Source: Methylomarinum vadi (lineage in GTDB: Bacteria; Pseudomonadota; Gammaproteobacteria; Methylococcales; Methylomonadaceae). Taken from it: 64,000 bases of DNA. The notes below the pieces were generated by a model. That model did no database searches, had not been told where the DNA came from, and was given only the letters and a program-made list of their open reading frames with translations. Below are positions 27,282-37,106 of this stretch, one piece after another. A program made the position numbers and the translations under genes. Where the stretch lies: NCBI RefSeq assembly GCF_000733935.1, contig NZ_JPON01000001.1, positions 1,240,001 through 1,304,000 on the forward strand, in the 5' to 3' direction. Position 1 is the first letter of the stretch, and every line of letters begins with the position of its first letter.

Positions 27282-28943
27282 TTAAGCACGCGTCTGTGTC
27301 CGCCAATTATTGACGATGCCCTCGACATCAAGCTCATCGGGACCTTCGCGCCAACCATTGTAATAATCGACATCATTACTTTTCGGTTCGGGATTAGGTC
27401 GGTAGATTTGCACCCGGGTCGGCAGAGGCGCGGCCTCACCCAGCACCAACGCCTCCCCCCGGCCCAGCGAGGTCAAGATATCGGTTAAATCTCCCTCCGC
27501 TTCCGGCACCAAGCCCCTGATATATTGCTGATCGTCAGGGTTAGTCGTGCGCAAACAGATAAAGGAGCTGCATTGCGACAGCATCGTTTCAGACAGCTCC
27601 GTCGGCCGTTGGCTGACCACTCCGATCGACACGCCGTATTTCCGCCCTTCCTTGGCGATACGTTCCATCATTTTCTTGGTGCCTTCGAATTGTCCACCTC
27701 TCTCCCGTGGAATATAGGCATGCGCCTCCTCGCAAATCAAGGTAATCGGGAACTCGCGCCGTTTCGGGTTCCAGTAATTGAATTCATAGGCAAGCCGGCC
27801 GACTTGGGCGGATACCGCCGGCCTGACATCGGTCGGCACCGAACTTAAATCGACCACGGTAATATTGGCTTTCTTATCCCCCAAACCGATGAACTCTCGC
27901 AGCAGATCGATCATGCTCGCAGAGGTGTTACGCTTTTTCGGCTTCAGCAGAAAATCATAACGCACATCGTTAAAACGACTCTGCATTCTGACTAGAAATT
28001 CGTCGAACTGGCCGAACAAAGCCCCCTTGGTCTTACCGAAGTCTTTTCGCTCCTCATTGGCGTTTTTAAACTGAACATACATTTCCGCCAAAGAAAAATA
28101 AATCGGCGTGTCGATCGACACAGCGCCCAGGCCGATTTTTTTCGCTTCTTTGCGTTTCAATTGCTGCAAAACCTCGCGCATGAACGCCATTTGTATCGAG
28201 GCACCGCTATCGTCTCTATCGATAAACAAATCGACCAACTCGGCATAAGTCATCATCCAGTAAGGCATTTCCAAATCCATGGCATCGACATAATTGACTC
28301 TTTCCTCAGGAAAAGCGGACTCGACCGTCCCCTCGTCGTTTTTCCAACAATACTCACCGTGCAGATCCAGCATGATCAAATGGGACTTCGGCATGGCCTT
28401 GATGGTGTGCTGAATCAGGCTGGTCACGGTCCAGGACTTGCCCGACCCGGACTGCCCTAGAATGGCAAAATGTCGACCGAACAAAGCCCTGGGATCGAGA
28501 CTCAGATGATAATCCTTATGGGTAGCCAATTGGCCGATAAAAAATTCGTAGTCACGAAATTTGGAGAAAATAGTATTGATTTCGTGCAACCCGACCGCAT
28601 AGACCTTCCCGCCGGGTGTCGGATAATGACGGACACCTCTGACAAAGGTGTTTTCACCGACGATTTCTCCGACCGGAATGAGGGAGATGAAGCGATCGCT
28701 GGCCCGGTTGCCTTGTTGGTCGAAACGGTCCAGTTCCCACATTTTATAGACTAGGGCCAGCACACCGATGTCCGATTGCCTGATGACCACATAAGACCCG
28801 ACGTGTCCAGCCAGGATCTCCTCGTTCCCCACCTTGATAACCGGCAATTCCGTCGCATGTTCTTCCGCTATCCGAGCTTCCATACCGTCACCGCGAACTT
28901 CGGTCAAATACCCAATCAAAATGCTGGAATCTTGTTCTGCCAT
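27282..28943 (-). CDS. HerA-like ATP-binding protein
   Basis: The ATG at 28943 (MAEQDSSILIGYL) has AGGAA six bases upstream and gives 553 residues; an earlier start adds eight. An N-terminal HerA barrel-like region (GHVGSYVVIRQSDIGVLALV, FVRGVRHYPTPGGKVYAV) is followed by a RecA/FtsK-type ATPase: Walker A GQSGSGKS (163-170), HLIMLDLHGEY, VVDLSSVP, Walker B LICEEAHAYIP, and the sensor GVVSQRPTELSETMLSQC. HerA translocates DNA and usually works with the NurA nuclease. No nuclease gene adjoins this one, so its role (DNA repair, conjugation-like or other) is open. Confidence 0.85.
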   Translation of the reverse strand: MAEQDSSILIGYLTEVRGDGMEARIAEEHATELPVIKVGNEEILAGHVGSYVVIRQSDIGVLALVYKMWELDRFDQQGNRASDRFISLIPVGEIVGENTFVRGVRHYPTPGGKVYAVGLHEINTIFSKFRDYEFFIGQLATHKDYHLSLDPRALFGRHFAILGQSGSGKSWTVTSLIQHTIKAMPKSHLIMLDLHGEYCWKNDEGTVESAFPEERVNYVDAMDLEMPYWMMTYAELVDLFIDRDDSGASIQMAFMREVLQQLKRKEAKKIGLGAVSIDTPIYFSLAEMYVQFKNANEERKDFGKTKGALFGQFDEFLVRMQSRFNDVRYDFLLKPKKRNTSASMIDLLREFIGLGDKKANITVVDLSSVPTDVRPAVSAQVGRLAYEFNYWNPKRREFPITLICEEAHAYIPRERGGQFEGTKKMMERIAKEGRKYGVSIGVVSQRPTELSETMLSQCSSFICLRTTNPDDQQYIRGLVPEAEGDLTDILTSLGRGEALVLGEAAPLPTRVQIYRPNPEPKSNDVDYYNGWREGPDELDVEGIVNNWRTQTRA

Positions 28944-29114
28944 CTTATTTCCTATCAACAAATACACTGAACAAGCTTAGTTGAGTTTTTGCCGAGTTGA
29001 AAATTTAATATAATTAAAGCTTGAACACCCTCCCCTTTCGAAACCCGATAATCAAGGGTCAACGAAATTACATTTTCAATAATTTTGGCATTCAGAATGC
29101 TTGGGTCGACGGTA

Positions 29115-29564
29115 ATGATGGAAAAAAAATCAACGCTTCGGCAGTATTTTCCTTATCCCACGATATCCCTAAAGAAAGCTGCCATATTAGTACTGATCGC
29201 CTTAGTGATCATCATGACGGAGGAAGTGATCGACGTTTTGATGATTCTGGGCCATTATGCTTTCGAAGCATTCGAATTGGTCTTGGAGGAGGTGATCCAG
29301 CACATCTTTCATGTCGACAAGGCGACAAGTCAGCTGTACGTATTTTATATTTTGATTGCGCTGGCGGCCGGGATGGCAATTTGGGCATACCGTAAAGGCC
29401 CGCTTTTATTGCTGCGCCTGAAGAATTATGTGAACATCGCGTATAGACATCAAAAGCAACAATGCATCGACTATTGGAAGGAACTCACAACCGTGCAAAA
29501 AATCCTGCTAATCGCCGTTTACATTCCTTTAACTTTGTATCTCGGCTCGTTTTTCCTCATTTAA
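29115..29564 (+). CDS. Hypothetical membrane protein
   Basis: I do not recognise this 149-residue protein. It starts at one of two adjacent ATGs (29115 or 29118). Three hydrophobic helices are visible: AAILVLIALVIIMTEEVIDVLMIL, VFYILIALAAGMAIWAY and KILLIAVYIPLTLYLGSFFL, with an amphipathic stretch between the first two (YAFEAFELVLEEVIQHIFHVD). It is divergent from the HerA-like gene and convergent with feoC. The ribosome site is weak. Confidence 0.6.
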   Translation: MMEKKSTLRQYFPYPTISLKKAAILVLIALVIIMTEEVIDVLMILGHYAFEAFELVLEEVIQHIFHVDKATSQLYVFYILIALAAGMAIWAYRKGPLLLLRLKNYVNIAYRHQKQQCIDYWKELTTVQKILLIAVYIPLTLYLGSFFLI

Positions 29565-29713
29565 CGGCGGTTATGTCTAATTTGCAGTCGAAAATAGCAC
29601 GGCAATCGATGGCAAAACGACCGGGAACGCAACAGATTAGTTAAAGGCGGCCTTGGGCGGATACGCATTGTCTCCCAACACCTCGTAAAAATTGACAAAT
29701 CGGGAGACGAATA

Positions 29714-29953
29714 TCACTGATCTGCATTACTTTTATCGACCCATTCATACAGTTCGGTCAACGCAGGATCGCATTTACAACAACTGCCGCCGCAGGATGA
29801 ATTCAACGGCAACTGCCTAACCTTACCCTTGCCAATCCATTTGCCGAGCATACCGCGCAAGGCGTCGGCGTCGATATCGAAATGAATCGCCAAATCATTC
29901 AGCGACACTCTTTTCTGCTGTTGCAGATAACTTTTTAATTCAGACAAAATCAT
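29714..29953 (-). CDS. feoC: FeoC-like regulator of ferrous iron transport
   Basis: This 79-residue protein has a winged-helix part (residues 1-50) and a Cys cluster CGGSCCKC (54-61), as in FeoC proteins that bind an oxygen-sensitive iron-sulfur cluster and protect or tune FeoB. It is the last gene of feoABC and overlaps the feoB end by 14 bases. Confidence 0.88.
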   Translation of the reverse strand: MILSELKSYLQQQKRVSLNDLAIHFDIDADALRGMLGKWIGKGKVRQLPLNSSCGGSCCKCDPALTELYEWVDKSNADQ

Positions 29954-32273
29954 TTTTCACCACTTCGAATTGATTGGTCTTCCCATACATCCATAGGCCA
30001 GCCAGAACCATGACAAAAAATAGACTTAACACGGCAAGCCAAAGCATCGTCAACTGCGGATGCTGGCTGTAGGTCATCACCTGGTAAAACAAGGTCGCCG
30101 TCAAATAAGCCAGCCCCGTGGTCCAACACACCACGAATATAGCCCATCCCGGGCTGGTTTCTCGGTAAATTGCCGCCGTGGCCGCGACACAGGGAGCATA
30201 CAATAAAATGAACAACAGATAAGCAAAAGCCCCGACTTTACCTTCGAAACTGGCCTGCATCGCGACAAATGTAGCCGTATTAACCTCTTGTTCGCTGGCG
30301 GCCGAATCCATATCGGCGACATTGCCGATATCCAAACCCAACGGATCCAACAGGTTACCGGCCACATCGAGCAGATTTTCGGGGATCGTTTGCCAAGCTT
30401 CTAGCAGAGCTTGCGTTAAATCGAAATCTTCCTCCGCCTGCCCCTCTCCTTCACTGGCTCCCATTTGGCTATATAACGCATCCAACGTACCGACGACCGC
30501 TTCCTTGGCTAACACCCCGGTAAAAATCCCGACCGTGGCCGGCCAGTTATCCGGCGCTATTCCCATTGGCTCGAATATTGGCGTCAAACCTCTGCCAATC
30601 TGGCTCAATACCGATTTCTGACTGTTTTCCTGGCCGAAACTACCGTCCGTCCCTAAGGCATTGAGAAAATTCAGCACCAGAACCATCGGCACGATGACCT
30701 TGCCGGCATTGAAAATGAATGCTTTCAATCTTTCCCAGGTTTTCAGGAAAATACCCTGCAAGGTCGGTAAATGGTAAGTCGGCAGCTCCATGATAAACGG
30801 TGTCACCTCCCCCTTGAACAGCGTATGGCGCATAATCAGACCGGTCAACACCGCGACCAAGATACCGATCAAATACAACCCGAATACCAAGTTTTGCCCA
30901 CCGACCGGAAAAAATGCGGCGGCGAACAAGGCATAAACCGGTAACCTGGCGCCGCACGACATAAACGGATTCATTAAATTGGTCAAAATCCGGTCACGCC
31001 GATTGTCCAGCGTACGCGTCGCCATGATGGCCGGCACGTTGCAGCCGAAACCGACGATCATCGGCACGAATGACTTGCCCGGTAAACCGATCATGCACAT
31101 AAACCGATCCATGACAAACGCGGCCCGCGACATGTATCCCGAATCTTCCAATGCCGACAAAAATACGAATAAGAACCCGACAATGGGAATGAACGTTGCC
31201 ACAACCTGGACGCCGCCACCGGCACCATTGGCAATCAAGACAACCAGCCATTCAGGCAAGTGTAATTGTTGCAGGATGATAGCCAAGCCGTCGACGAGTA
31301 ACGCGCCCACGGCCAAGTCGAAAAAGTCGATGAACGCACTGCCAATGTTAATCGTGAACAAAAACATCGCATACATTACTAATAGAAAGATCGGAATTCC
31401 CAAAAAACGGTTTAATACGATCAGATCGATTTTTTCACTGGTGTGCCGGGACACTTCATGCAGTTTGCAAACGCACGCTTGCGTCAGTTCGTTGACAAAG
31501 CTATAGCGGGCGTCGGCAGTCAAAATATCGATTTCTTCATCGGCCTTGTCCTCTACCTTCGTTTGCAATTGTTCGGCGAGCACGATGATGTCCGGGCCGG
31601 CAATTTTACGGGCCAAGGTATCGTTTTCCAGCAAACGTAGGCCGAGCCAACGCAAATCACAGGAAAACTCGGCCGCACGAGCGGCAAGGCGGGGCAATAA
31701 TTCATCGATGGCCTTTTCGATTTCCCTGTGATAGGGAATCACCACATCGGGGACCGCGGGATGATCGAATGCATCGTTAACGACCTGTTTTAAGTGTTGC
31801 AATCCTTGGCCGATGGAAGCGGTCATGGGGATAACCGGGCATCCTAATAAACTGGACATCGCCGCAGTATCGATTTTGATACCCCGCTTGGTGACCGAAT
31901 CCATCATATTTAATGCGACCACCATCGGTACACGCATTTCCAGCAATTGCGAGGTTAAATAGAGATTGCGCTCGATATTGCTGGCATCGATAATATTGAC
32001 GATTAGATCGGCTTCATTGCTTGCAACGAAGTCCCGCGCCACTTTTTCATCCAGCGACACGGTATCATCGGCCGATTCCAGCGAATACGTACCGGGCAGA
32101 TCGACCACCTCAATTTTAATGTCCTCAAAGGTATATTCACCGGTTTTCTTTTCTACGGTAACCCCAGGCCAGTTACCGACATGTTGTCTGGAACCGGTTA
32201 AGGCATTAAATAAGGTGGTTTTCCCGCAATTTGGATTACCCACCACCCCGACGACAAACTGCTTTTTAGTCAT
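29940..32273 (-). CDS. feoB: Ferrous iron transporter FeoB
   Basis: This 777-residue inner membrane protein imports Fe(II). Residues 1-170 form a G-protein domain: G1 GNPNCGKT (12-19), the switch I/G2 Thr region, G3 DLPGT, and G4 NMMD. A helical GDI-like spacer follows, then the membrane part with two Gate motifs, including FLSALEDSGYMSRAAFVMDRFMCMIGLPGKSFVPMIVGFGCNVPAI (about 400-445, shown here in part by its residues) and CVAATAAIYRE near the end. The start overlaps the feoA stop by four bases. A Fur-like box precedes the operon. Confidence 0.97.
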   Translation of the reverse strand: MTKKQFVVGVVGNPNCGKTTLFNALTGSRQHVGNWPGVTVEKKTGEYTFEDIKIEVVDLPGTYSLESADDTVSLDEKVARDFVASNEADLIVNIIDASNIERNLYLTSQLLEMRVPMVVALNMMDSVTKRGIKIDTAAMSSLLGCPVIPMTASIGQGLQHLKQVVNDAFDHPAVPDVVIPYHREIEKAIDELLPRLAARAAEFSCDLRWLGLRLLENDTLARKIAGPDIIVLAEQLQTKVEDKADEEIDILTADARYSFVNELTQACVCKLHEVSRHTSEKIDLIVLNRFLGIPIFLLVMYAMFLFTINIGSAFIDFFDLAVGALLVDGLAIILQQLHLPEWLVVLIANGAGGGVQVVATFIPIVGFLFVFLSALEDSGYMSRAAFVMDRFMCMIGLPGKSFVPMIVGFGCNVPAIMATRTLDNRRDRILTNLMNPFMSCGARLPVYALFAAAFFPVGGQNLVFGLYLIGILVAVLTGLIMRHTLFKGEVTPFIMELPTYHLPTLQGIFLKTWERLKAFIFNAGKVIVPMVLVLNFLNALGTDGSFGQENSQKSVLSQIGRGLTPIFEPMGIAPDNWPATVGIFTGVLAKEAVVGTLDALYSQMGASEGEGQAEEDFDLTQALLEAWQTIPENLLDVAGNLLDPLGLDIGNVADMDSAASEQEVNTATFVAMQASFEGKVGAFAYLLFILLYAPCVAATAAIYRETSPGWAIFVVCWTTGLAYLTATLFYQVMTYSQHPQLTMLWLAVLSLFFVMVLAGLWMYGKTNQFEVVKNDFV

Positions 32274-32509
32274 AATTTCTCGACAATCAACACGGCTGCT
32301 TCATTTTTCCGTAAGGACAAGGAAAAACCGCGAATCTTTATTTCGACCGGATCACCCAAAGGGGCAAAGCGAGTCACGGTGAACATTGTTCCTGGCGTCA
32401 ATCCCATCGCTAAGAGACGCTTTCGATAAGCCTTGCCCGAGCTGGCAAACCCGACAATTTTGCCCGAGTCGCCGACCGTCATGGCATTTAAACTTTGTGT
32501 CATAAGCAA
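32270..32509 (-). CDS. feoA: FeoA ferrous iron transport accessory protein
   Basis: This 79-residue SH3-like protein is needed for FeoB function and is thought to contact its cytoplasmic G domain. It shows the family pattern GFASSGKAYRKRLLAMGLTPGTMFTVTRFAPLGDPVEIKIRGFSLSLRKNEA, here spanning residues 20-72. It is the first gene of feoABC and overlaps feoB by four bases (ATGA). Confidence 0.94.
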   Translation of the reverse strand: MLMTQSLNAMTVGDSGKIVGFASSGKAYRKRLLAMGLTPGTMFTVTRFAPLGDPVEIKIRGFSLSLRKNEAAVLIVEKL

Positions 32510-32584
32510 CGTAAATCTCCTTTTATGGCATGAAATTACCGAGTCAAGCCTATCTTATTCCGGCACAAGGCTAGTAATCAATTA

Positions 32585-32603
32585 TTAATAATCATTCTCA
32601 TTA
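32585..32603 (-). promoter_or_regulatory. Fur-like box upstream of feoABC
   Basis: On the minus strand the site reads TTAATGAGAATGATTATTA, a good match to the 19-bp Fur consensus (GATAATGATAATCATTATC) in its TGAgAATgATTAT core. It lies about 75 bases upstream of the feoA start in the AT-rich leader. Iron-loaded Fur would repress the operon. Confidence 0.65.
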
Positions 32604-32724
32604 ATGATGACTATACCATATCATGCTTTGATGCTATAGAAAACTTGATGGACAGCAGTCAAACAAGGGGAAATTGTTTATTTACCGAAAACACAGCTAA
32701 GACAAGCGCGACCCATCGTCGTGC

Positions 32725-32976
32725 TTATTTGACAATAGTTTTATCTATTTTCTTACTCAACTGAGCATATTGGGCTTTAAGCTTGACAATATGCATCAAT
32801 GCGGCGAGAAAGCCGATCAGAATACCGGCAAATAATTCAATGGTCAGGGCAACCGTAAGCGGGAGGGAAATGGTGAAGAAGTAAAGATCGATCTGTACCG
32901 ATTGAAAATTCAGCACGGAGAAAATCAACGCAATAATAAAGACTGCAAAAAATACGATTAAAGCCAAAAGTCTCAT
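32725..32976 (-). CDS. lapA: LapA domain protein (LPS assembly)
   Basis: This 83-residue protein has two membrane helices (residues 3-21 and 37-62) and a short charged C-terminal tail, as in LapA/YciS. In E. coli LapA works with LapB in controlling LpxC and LPS assembly. It follows ihfB by 40 bases, the normal order. The lapB gene that usually follows is absent; feoABC, on the same strand, comes next. Confidence 0.85.
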   Translation of the reverse strand: MRLLALIVFFAVFIIALIFSVLNFQSVQIDLYFFTISLPLTVALTIELFAGILIGFLAALMHIVKLKAQYAQLSKKIDKTIVK

Positions 32977-33016
32977 TATCAGGTTACTTTATTAATTGCG
33001 TTGATTGAAATACTAA

Positions 33017-33328
33017 TTAATCAATAATTTTGTATTTTTCGCGCGATGCATCGACGCGGTCACGTAATTCCTTACCAGGTTTAAAATGCGGAACGTATTT
33101 CTCGGTCAACGAAACGGATTCTCCGGTTTTCGGGTTTCTACCCATTCTCGGAGGGCGATGATGCAGGGAAAAGCTGCCAAAGCCACGAATTTCAATTCTT
33201 TCGCCACTGGCCAATGTTTCACTCATCTGCTCGATAATACATTTCACCGCCAGCTCCACATCTTTTAAGGCAAGATGGGGCTGCTGTCTTGCAAGCGTTT
33301 CAATTAATTCTGATTTTGTCACACGCAA
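33017..33328 (-). CDS. ihfB: Integration host factor beta subunit
   Basis: IHF-beta forms a heterodimer with IHF-alpha that bends DNA sharply in recombination, replication and sigma-54-dependent transcription. The 103-residue product has the HU/IHF fold: [43 protein letters not shown] with the DNA-intercalating Pro in its RNPKTG arm, and a typical [11 protein letters not shown]. It lies between rpsA and lapA, the usual context. Confidence 0.97.
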   Translation of the reverse strand: MRVTKSELIETLARQQPHLALKDVELAVKCIIEQMSETLASGERIEIRGFGSFSLHHRPPRMGRNPKTGESVSLTEKYVPHFKPGKELRDRVDASREKYKIID

Positions 33329-33335
33329 TCCTAAA

Positions 33336-33376
33336 TAAATAAAGAAAGAAGAGGGGATGAACAGGTCATCCCCCTC
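33336..33376 (-). terminator. Terminator after rpsA
   Basis: On the minus strand, GAGGGGGATGA and TCATCCCCTC (33351-33360 and 33366-33376, one bulge) form a GC-rich stem, followed by TTCTTTCTTTATT (33338-33350). It ends most rpsA transcription before ihfB. Confidence 0.7.
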
Positions 33377-33382
33377 GCCTAC

Positions 33383-35047
33383 TTATTTATCTATTTGTTT
33401 AAAGATATCACCCAATGTCGGTGTGCCAGCCGCGTTCTGCTGACTGTAATCTTTAATGGCATTGGACTCTTCCTCGATATCCTTCGCTTTGATTGACAGT
33501 GAAATGGATTTAGCTTTTTTATCGACACCGATAAACTTGGCTTCGATCTCATCGCCTACATTCAACAGGGTACGGGCGTCTTCGACCCGGTCACGCTGAA
33601 TCTCGGAAGCTCTTAAATAGCCTTCGACATTTTCAGCCAATGTGATGACAGCGCCTTTGGCATCGACTTCCTTCACGGTACCGTTAACCAGGCTACCTTT
33701 TTCATGCAACGCGATGTAGTTTTGGAATGGATCTTGTTCCAGCTGTTTGATACCCAAAGAGATACGCTCACGTTCGGAATCCACTGCCAGAATAACGGTT
33801 TCGACTTCGTCACCTTTTTTGTACTTGCGGATCGCCTCTTCGTCGTTCTCGTTCCAGGAAATATCGGACATGTGAACCAGACCATCGATACCACCATCCA
33901 AACCGATGAAGATACCGAAATCAGTGATAGATTTGATCTTACCGCTGATTTTATCGCCTTTGTTATGAGTTGCCGCAAATTCATCCCAAGGATTCGGACG
34001 GCATTGTTTCATGCCCAGTGAAATACGACGACGCTCCTCGTCGATTTCCAGAACCATGACTTCGACTTCATCACCCAGCTGAACTACTTTGGCCGGATTG
34101 ACGTTTTTGTTGGTCCAATCCATTTCAGAAACGTGTACCAGCCCCTCAACGCCTTCTTCGATCTCAACGAAGCAACCGTAGTCGGTCAGGTTGTTAACCT
34201 TACCGAACACGCGAGTACCGGCAGGATAACGACGGGCGATGTTTTGCCATGGATCTTCCTCCATTTGCTTCATGCCCAGCGAGACGCGGGTTTTTTCTTT
34301 GTCGAACTTCAAGACTTTAACTTGAACTTCTTGCCCGATTTCAACACACTCGGAAGGATGACGAACACGACGCCATGCCATATCGGTGATATGCAACAGG
34401 CCGTCGATACCGCCCAGGTCGATAAACGCACCGTAATCGGTCAGGTTTTTGACCACACCGGTGACAATAGCGCCATCTTCCAGAGTTTTCATCAACTCTT
34501 CTCTTTCTTCGCTGTACTCTTTCTCGACGACGGCACGACGCGACAATACGACGTTGTTACGTTTTTGGTCAATTTTGATGACCTTGAATTCCAAATCACG
34601 GCCTTCCAGGAAAGTCGTGTCTCTGATGGGGCGTACATCCACCAAAGAACCCGGCAAGAAGGCACGTAGCGCGCCAACCGCCACAGTGAAACCGCCGCGA
34701 ACCTTCCCGGTGATGCGACCGACCACCGTTTCGTCGTTTTCGAAGGCTGTCTCCAGTTCACCCCAGGCTTTGTTTTTCTTAGCTTTATCGCGGGAAAGAA
34801 GCGTGGAGCCGAGTCCATCTTCGAATAAATCGAGAGCCACCTCAATTTCATCGCCAACTTCAACCTCCAGGTCGCCATCCGCATTCAAAAACTGCCATTT
34901 CGGAATTACACCTTCAGATTTGGCTTGAGTACTGACGATAACGAATTCATTTTCGATATCAATCACAGTACCCGTTAACATTGCACCAGGACGCATTTCA
35001 GTCTTGGCTAAACTCTCTTCAAATAACTCAGCAAAGCTTTCGCTCAT
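33383..35047 (-). CDS. rpsA: 30S ribosomal protein S1
   Basis: S1 binds mRNA and brings it to the 30S subunit. The 554-residue product has six S1 OB-fold repeats, each with the LVHVSE/LLHITD-type strand ([77 protein letters not shown] are the third to fifth, given by their key residues). The length matches the E. coli protein (557). It sits between cmk and ihfB. Confidence 0.97.
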   Translation of the reverse strand: MSESFAELFEESLAKTEMRPGAMLTGTVIDIENEFVIVSTQAKSEGVIPKWQFLNADGDLEVEVGDEIEVALDLFEDGLGSTLLSRDKAKKNKAWGELETAFENDETVVGRITGKVRGGFTVAVGALRAFLPGSLVDVRPIRDTTFLEGRDLEFKVIKIDQKRNNVVLSRRAVVEKEYSEEREELMKTLEDGAIVTGVVKNLTDYGAFIDLGGIDGLLHITDMAWRRVRHPSECVEIGQEVQVKVLKFDKEKTRVSLGMKQMEEDPWQNIARRYPAGTRVFGKVNNLTDYGCFVEIEEGVEGLVHVSEMDWTNKNVNPAKVVQLGDEVEVMVLEIDEERRRISLGMKQCRPNPWDEFAATHNKGDKISGKIKSITDFGIFIGLDGGIDGLVHMSDISWNENDEEAIRKYKKGDEVETVILAVDSERERISLGIKQLEQDPFQNYIALHEKGSLVNGTVKEVDAKGAVITLAENVEGYLRASEIQRDRVEDARTLLNVGDEIEAKFIGVDKKAKSISLSIKAKDIEEESNAIKDYSQQNAAGTPTLGDIFKQIDK

Positions 35048-35141
35048 ATTTCTTTCCCAAGCTTGTTATCGTTCAAACAAGCTTTAACATCTCAATAAAA
35101 GTTAAAAAAAGCTGCTTTCTTCAAGCAACACCCACACAGCC

Positions 35142-35798
35142 CTAGCGGACCAAATTCATTACTTTCTCGATCACCTGCTCGATAGTTAAATCCGATGAAT
35201 CCAAATATAGCGCATCCTCCGCCATCGCCAAAGGAGCGATATTACGCTCTTGATCGCGGCGGTCACGGGCTTCTATCTCGCTGGTAATTTGATCAAGGTT
35301 AGCACCGATTCCTTTTTCAATCAACTGTTTATATCGCCTTTTCGCCCTTTCCTCGGCACTGGCGGTCAAATAGACCTTATATTCGGCTTCGGGAAACACC
35401 ACCGTCCCCATATCCCGCCCATCGGCCACCAACCCAGGCGGCTGCTGGAAGTCCTTTTGTTTTTGCAGCAGCACCGCCCGTACTTCGGGATAGGCTGCCA
35501 CAACCGAAGCGGTATTACCGGTGGTCTCGCTGGCCAATTGCGGCGTAATATTCTCGCCATCGAGCCTAACAGTCAGCTCATCGCCGCAATCGAATTCTAA
35601 CGACATCGCTTGCGCCACCTCGGTCACGGCACCGACATCCCGAACATCGACACCCGCTTTCAATACGGCGATTGCCAGGGAGCGATAGATGGAACCGCTA
35701 TCGAGATAATGCCAGCCCAATTTTTTGGCGATCGCACGGCAAACCGTGCCTTTCCCGGCCCCGCTAGGACCATCGATAGTCAAAACCGGTATATTCAT
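35142..35798 (-). CDS. cmk: Cytidylate kinase
   Basis: This enzyme phosphorylates CMP and dCMP with ATP. The 218-residue product has the P-loop IDGPSGAGKGTVCRAIAKKLGWHYLDSGSIYRS at the N-terminus, the CMP-binding DGRDMGTVVFPEAEYKVYLTAS region, and the lid RDRRDQERNIAPLAMAEDALYLDSSDLT. The start overlaps the aroA stop by one base, in the usual order aroA-cmk-rpsA. Confidence 0.97.
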   Translation of the reverse strand: MNIPVLTIDGPSGAGKGTVCRAIAKKLGWHYLDSGSIYRSLAIAVLKAGVDVRDVGAVTEVAQAMSLEFDCGDELTVRLDGENITPQLASETTGNTASVVAAYPEVRAVLLQKQKDFQQPPGLVADGRDMGTVVFPEAEYKVYLTASAEERAKRRYKQLIEKGIGANLDQITSEIEARDRRDQERNIAPLAMAEDALYLDSSDLTIEQVIEKVMNLVR

Positions 35799-37105
35799 TA
35801 TTCACTAGCCAGATTCAAACCCAAATTCGTCGCTAATTCGCGAAATTCCGGAAAAGAGGTATTCACGTTCTCGCAATCCTGAATCCTAATCGTATCATTG
35901 GCGCGTAAACCCGCGATCGAGAACGCCATCGCGATGCGGTGATCGCCATGCGAATCGACGGTTCCGCCGCCGATGGCGCTGCCGTTGATGACCATACCGT
36001 CCTCGGTAGGCTGGGCATCGACACCGAGTATCTGCAGGCCGTCCGCCATCACCTGAATCCGGTCGGATTCCTTGACGCGTAATTCCTTGGCCCCTGTCAA
36101 ACGCGTTTGCCCTTCGGCACAAGCTGCCGCGACAAACAACACCGGGAACTCGTCGATCGCCAATGGCACCAAGTCTTCGGGGATATCGATGCCTTGCAAT
36201 TGGCTGGAGCGAACCCGAATATCGGCCACAGGCTCGCCACCGACCGAGCGTTCGTTCATGATCTCGATATCGGCACCCATCAGACGCAAAATATCGATCA
36301 CGCCGGTCCGCGTGGGATTGATACCGACGTGTTTCAACGTGACATCGGAATCCGGGGCGATGCTGGCTCCAACCAAGAAAAATGCTGCTGAGGAAATATC
36401 ACTAGGCACATCGATTTCACAAGCCTTCAGTTTTCCCTCGGAATCGATAATCGCTTTATTGCCTTCCCGCACCACCGGATAGGAAAAACCGTTCAGCATG
36501 CGCTCGGTATGATCGCGGGTCGGCGCCGGCTCGGTCACGCTGGTCTCGCCCTTGGCATACATACCGGCCAAGAGCAAACAGGACTTGACCTGTGCACTCG
36601 CTATCGGCATGTCGTAATGAATGCCTTTTAAGTTTGCTCCACCCTTTATTTTCAACGGCGCGGTACCATCCGGTTGAGTTTCGATCTGCGCCCCCATCAG
36701 CACCAATGGTTCGGTAACCCGCCGCATCGGCCGGGACTCCAACGACTTGTCGCCGGTCAGCACGGTATCGAATGCTTGCCCGGATAACAAACCGCACAAT
36801 AACCGCATAGAGGTTCCGGAGTTACCCAAATAAAGCGGCTGCTCGGGTTGTTTCAAACCATGCTTGCCAACGCCGTGAATCGTCACTTCGCCATTGACAG
36901 GCCCTTCGATTTCTACTCCCATGGCACGAAACGCCTGCAAGGTCGCCAGCGCATCCTCGGCATTCAGGAAACCGGTCACATGGGTCACGCCTTCCGCTAT
37001 AGACCCCAGCATAATGGAGCGATGTGACATGGATTTGTCGCCCGGGACCCTGATTTCACCGCGCAAACTGCCGCCGGGGTTAACTGTATATGTAATTTCT
37101 GCCAT
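35798..37105 (-). CDS. aroA: 3-phosphoshikimate 1-carboxyvinyltransferase (class II-like)
   Basis: This EPSP synthase joins PEP to shikimate 3-phosphate in the shikimate pathway. The 435-residue product shows LGNSGTSMRLLCGLL, ESRPMRRV and DEFPVLFVAAACAEG. It also carries the four short motifs used to define class II enzymes: GDKS (22-25), SAQVK (170-174), RDHTE (197-201) and NPTR (263-266). The class I form (LGNAGTAMRPL) is absent. Class II enzymes differ from the E. coli type in affinity for PEP and its analogues. It lies between tyrA (one base gap) and cmk (overlap). Confidence 0.96.
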   Translation of the reverse strand: MAEITYTVNPGGSLRGEIRVPGDKSMSHRSIMLGSIAEGVTHVTGFLNAEDALATLQAFRAMGVEIEGPVNGEVTIHGVGKHGLKQPEQPLYLGNSGTSMRLLCGLLSGQAFDTVLTGDKSLESRPMRRVTEPLVLMGAQIETQPDGTAPLKIKGGANLKGIHYDMPIASAQVKSCLLLAGMYAKGETSVTEPAPTRDHTERMLNGFSYPVVREGNKAIIDSEGKLKACEIDVPSDISSAAFFLVGASIAPDSDVTLKHVGINPTRTGVIDILRLMGADIEIMNERSVGGEPVADIRVRSSQLQGIDIPEDLVPLAIDEFPVLFVAAACAEGQTRLTGAKELRVKESDRIQVMADGLQILGVDAQPTEDGMVINGSAIGGGTVDSHGDHRIAMAFSIAGLRANDTIRIQDCENVNTSFPEFRELATNLGLNLASE

Positions 37106-37106
37106 A

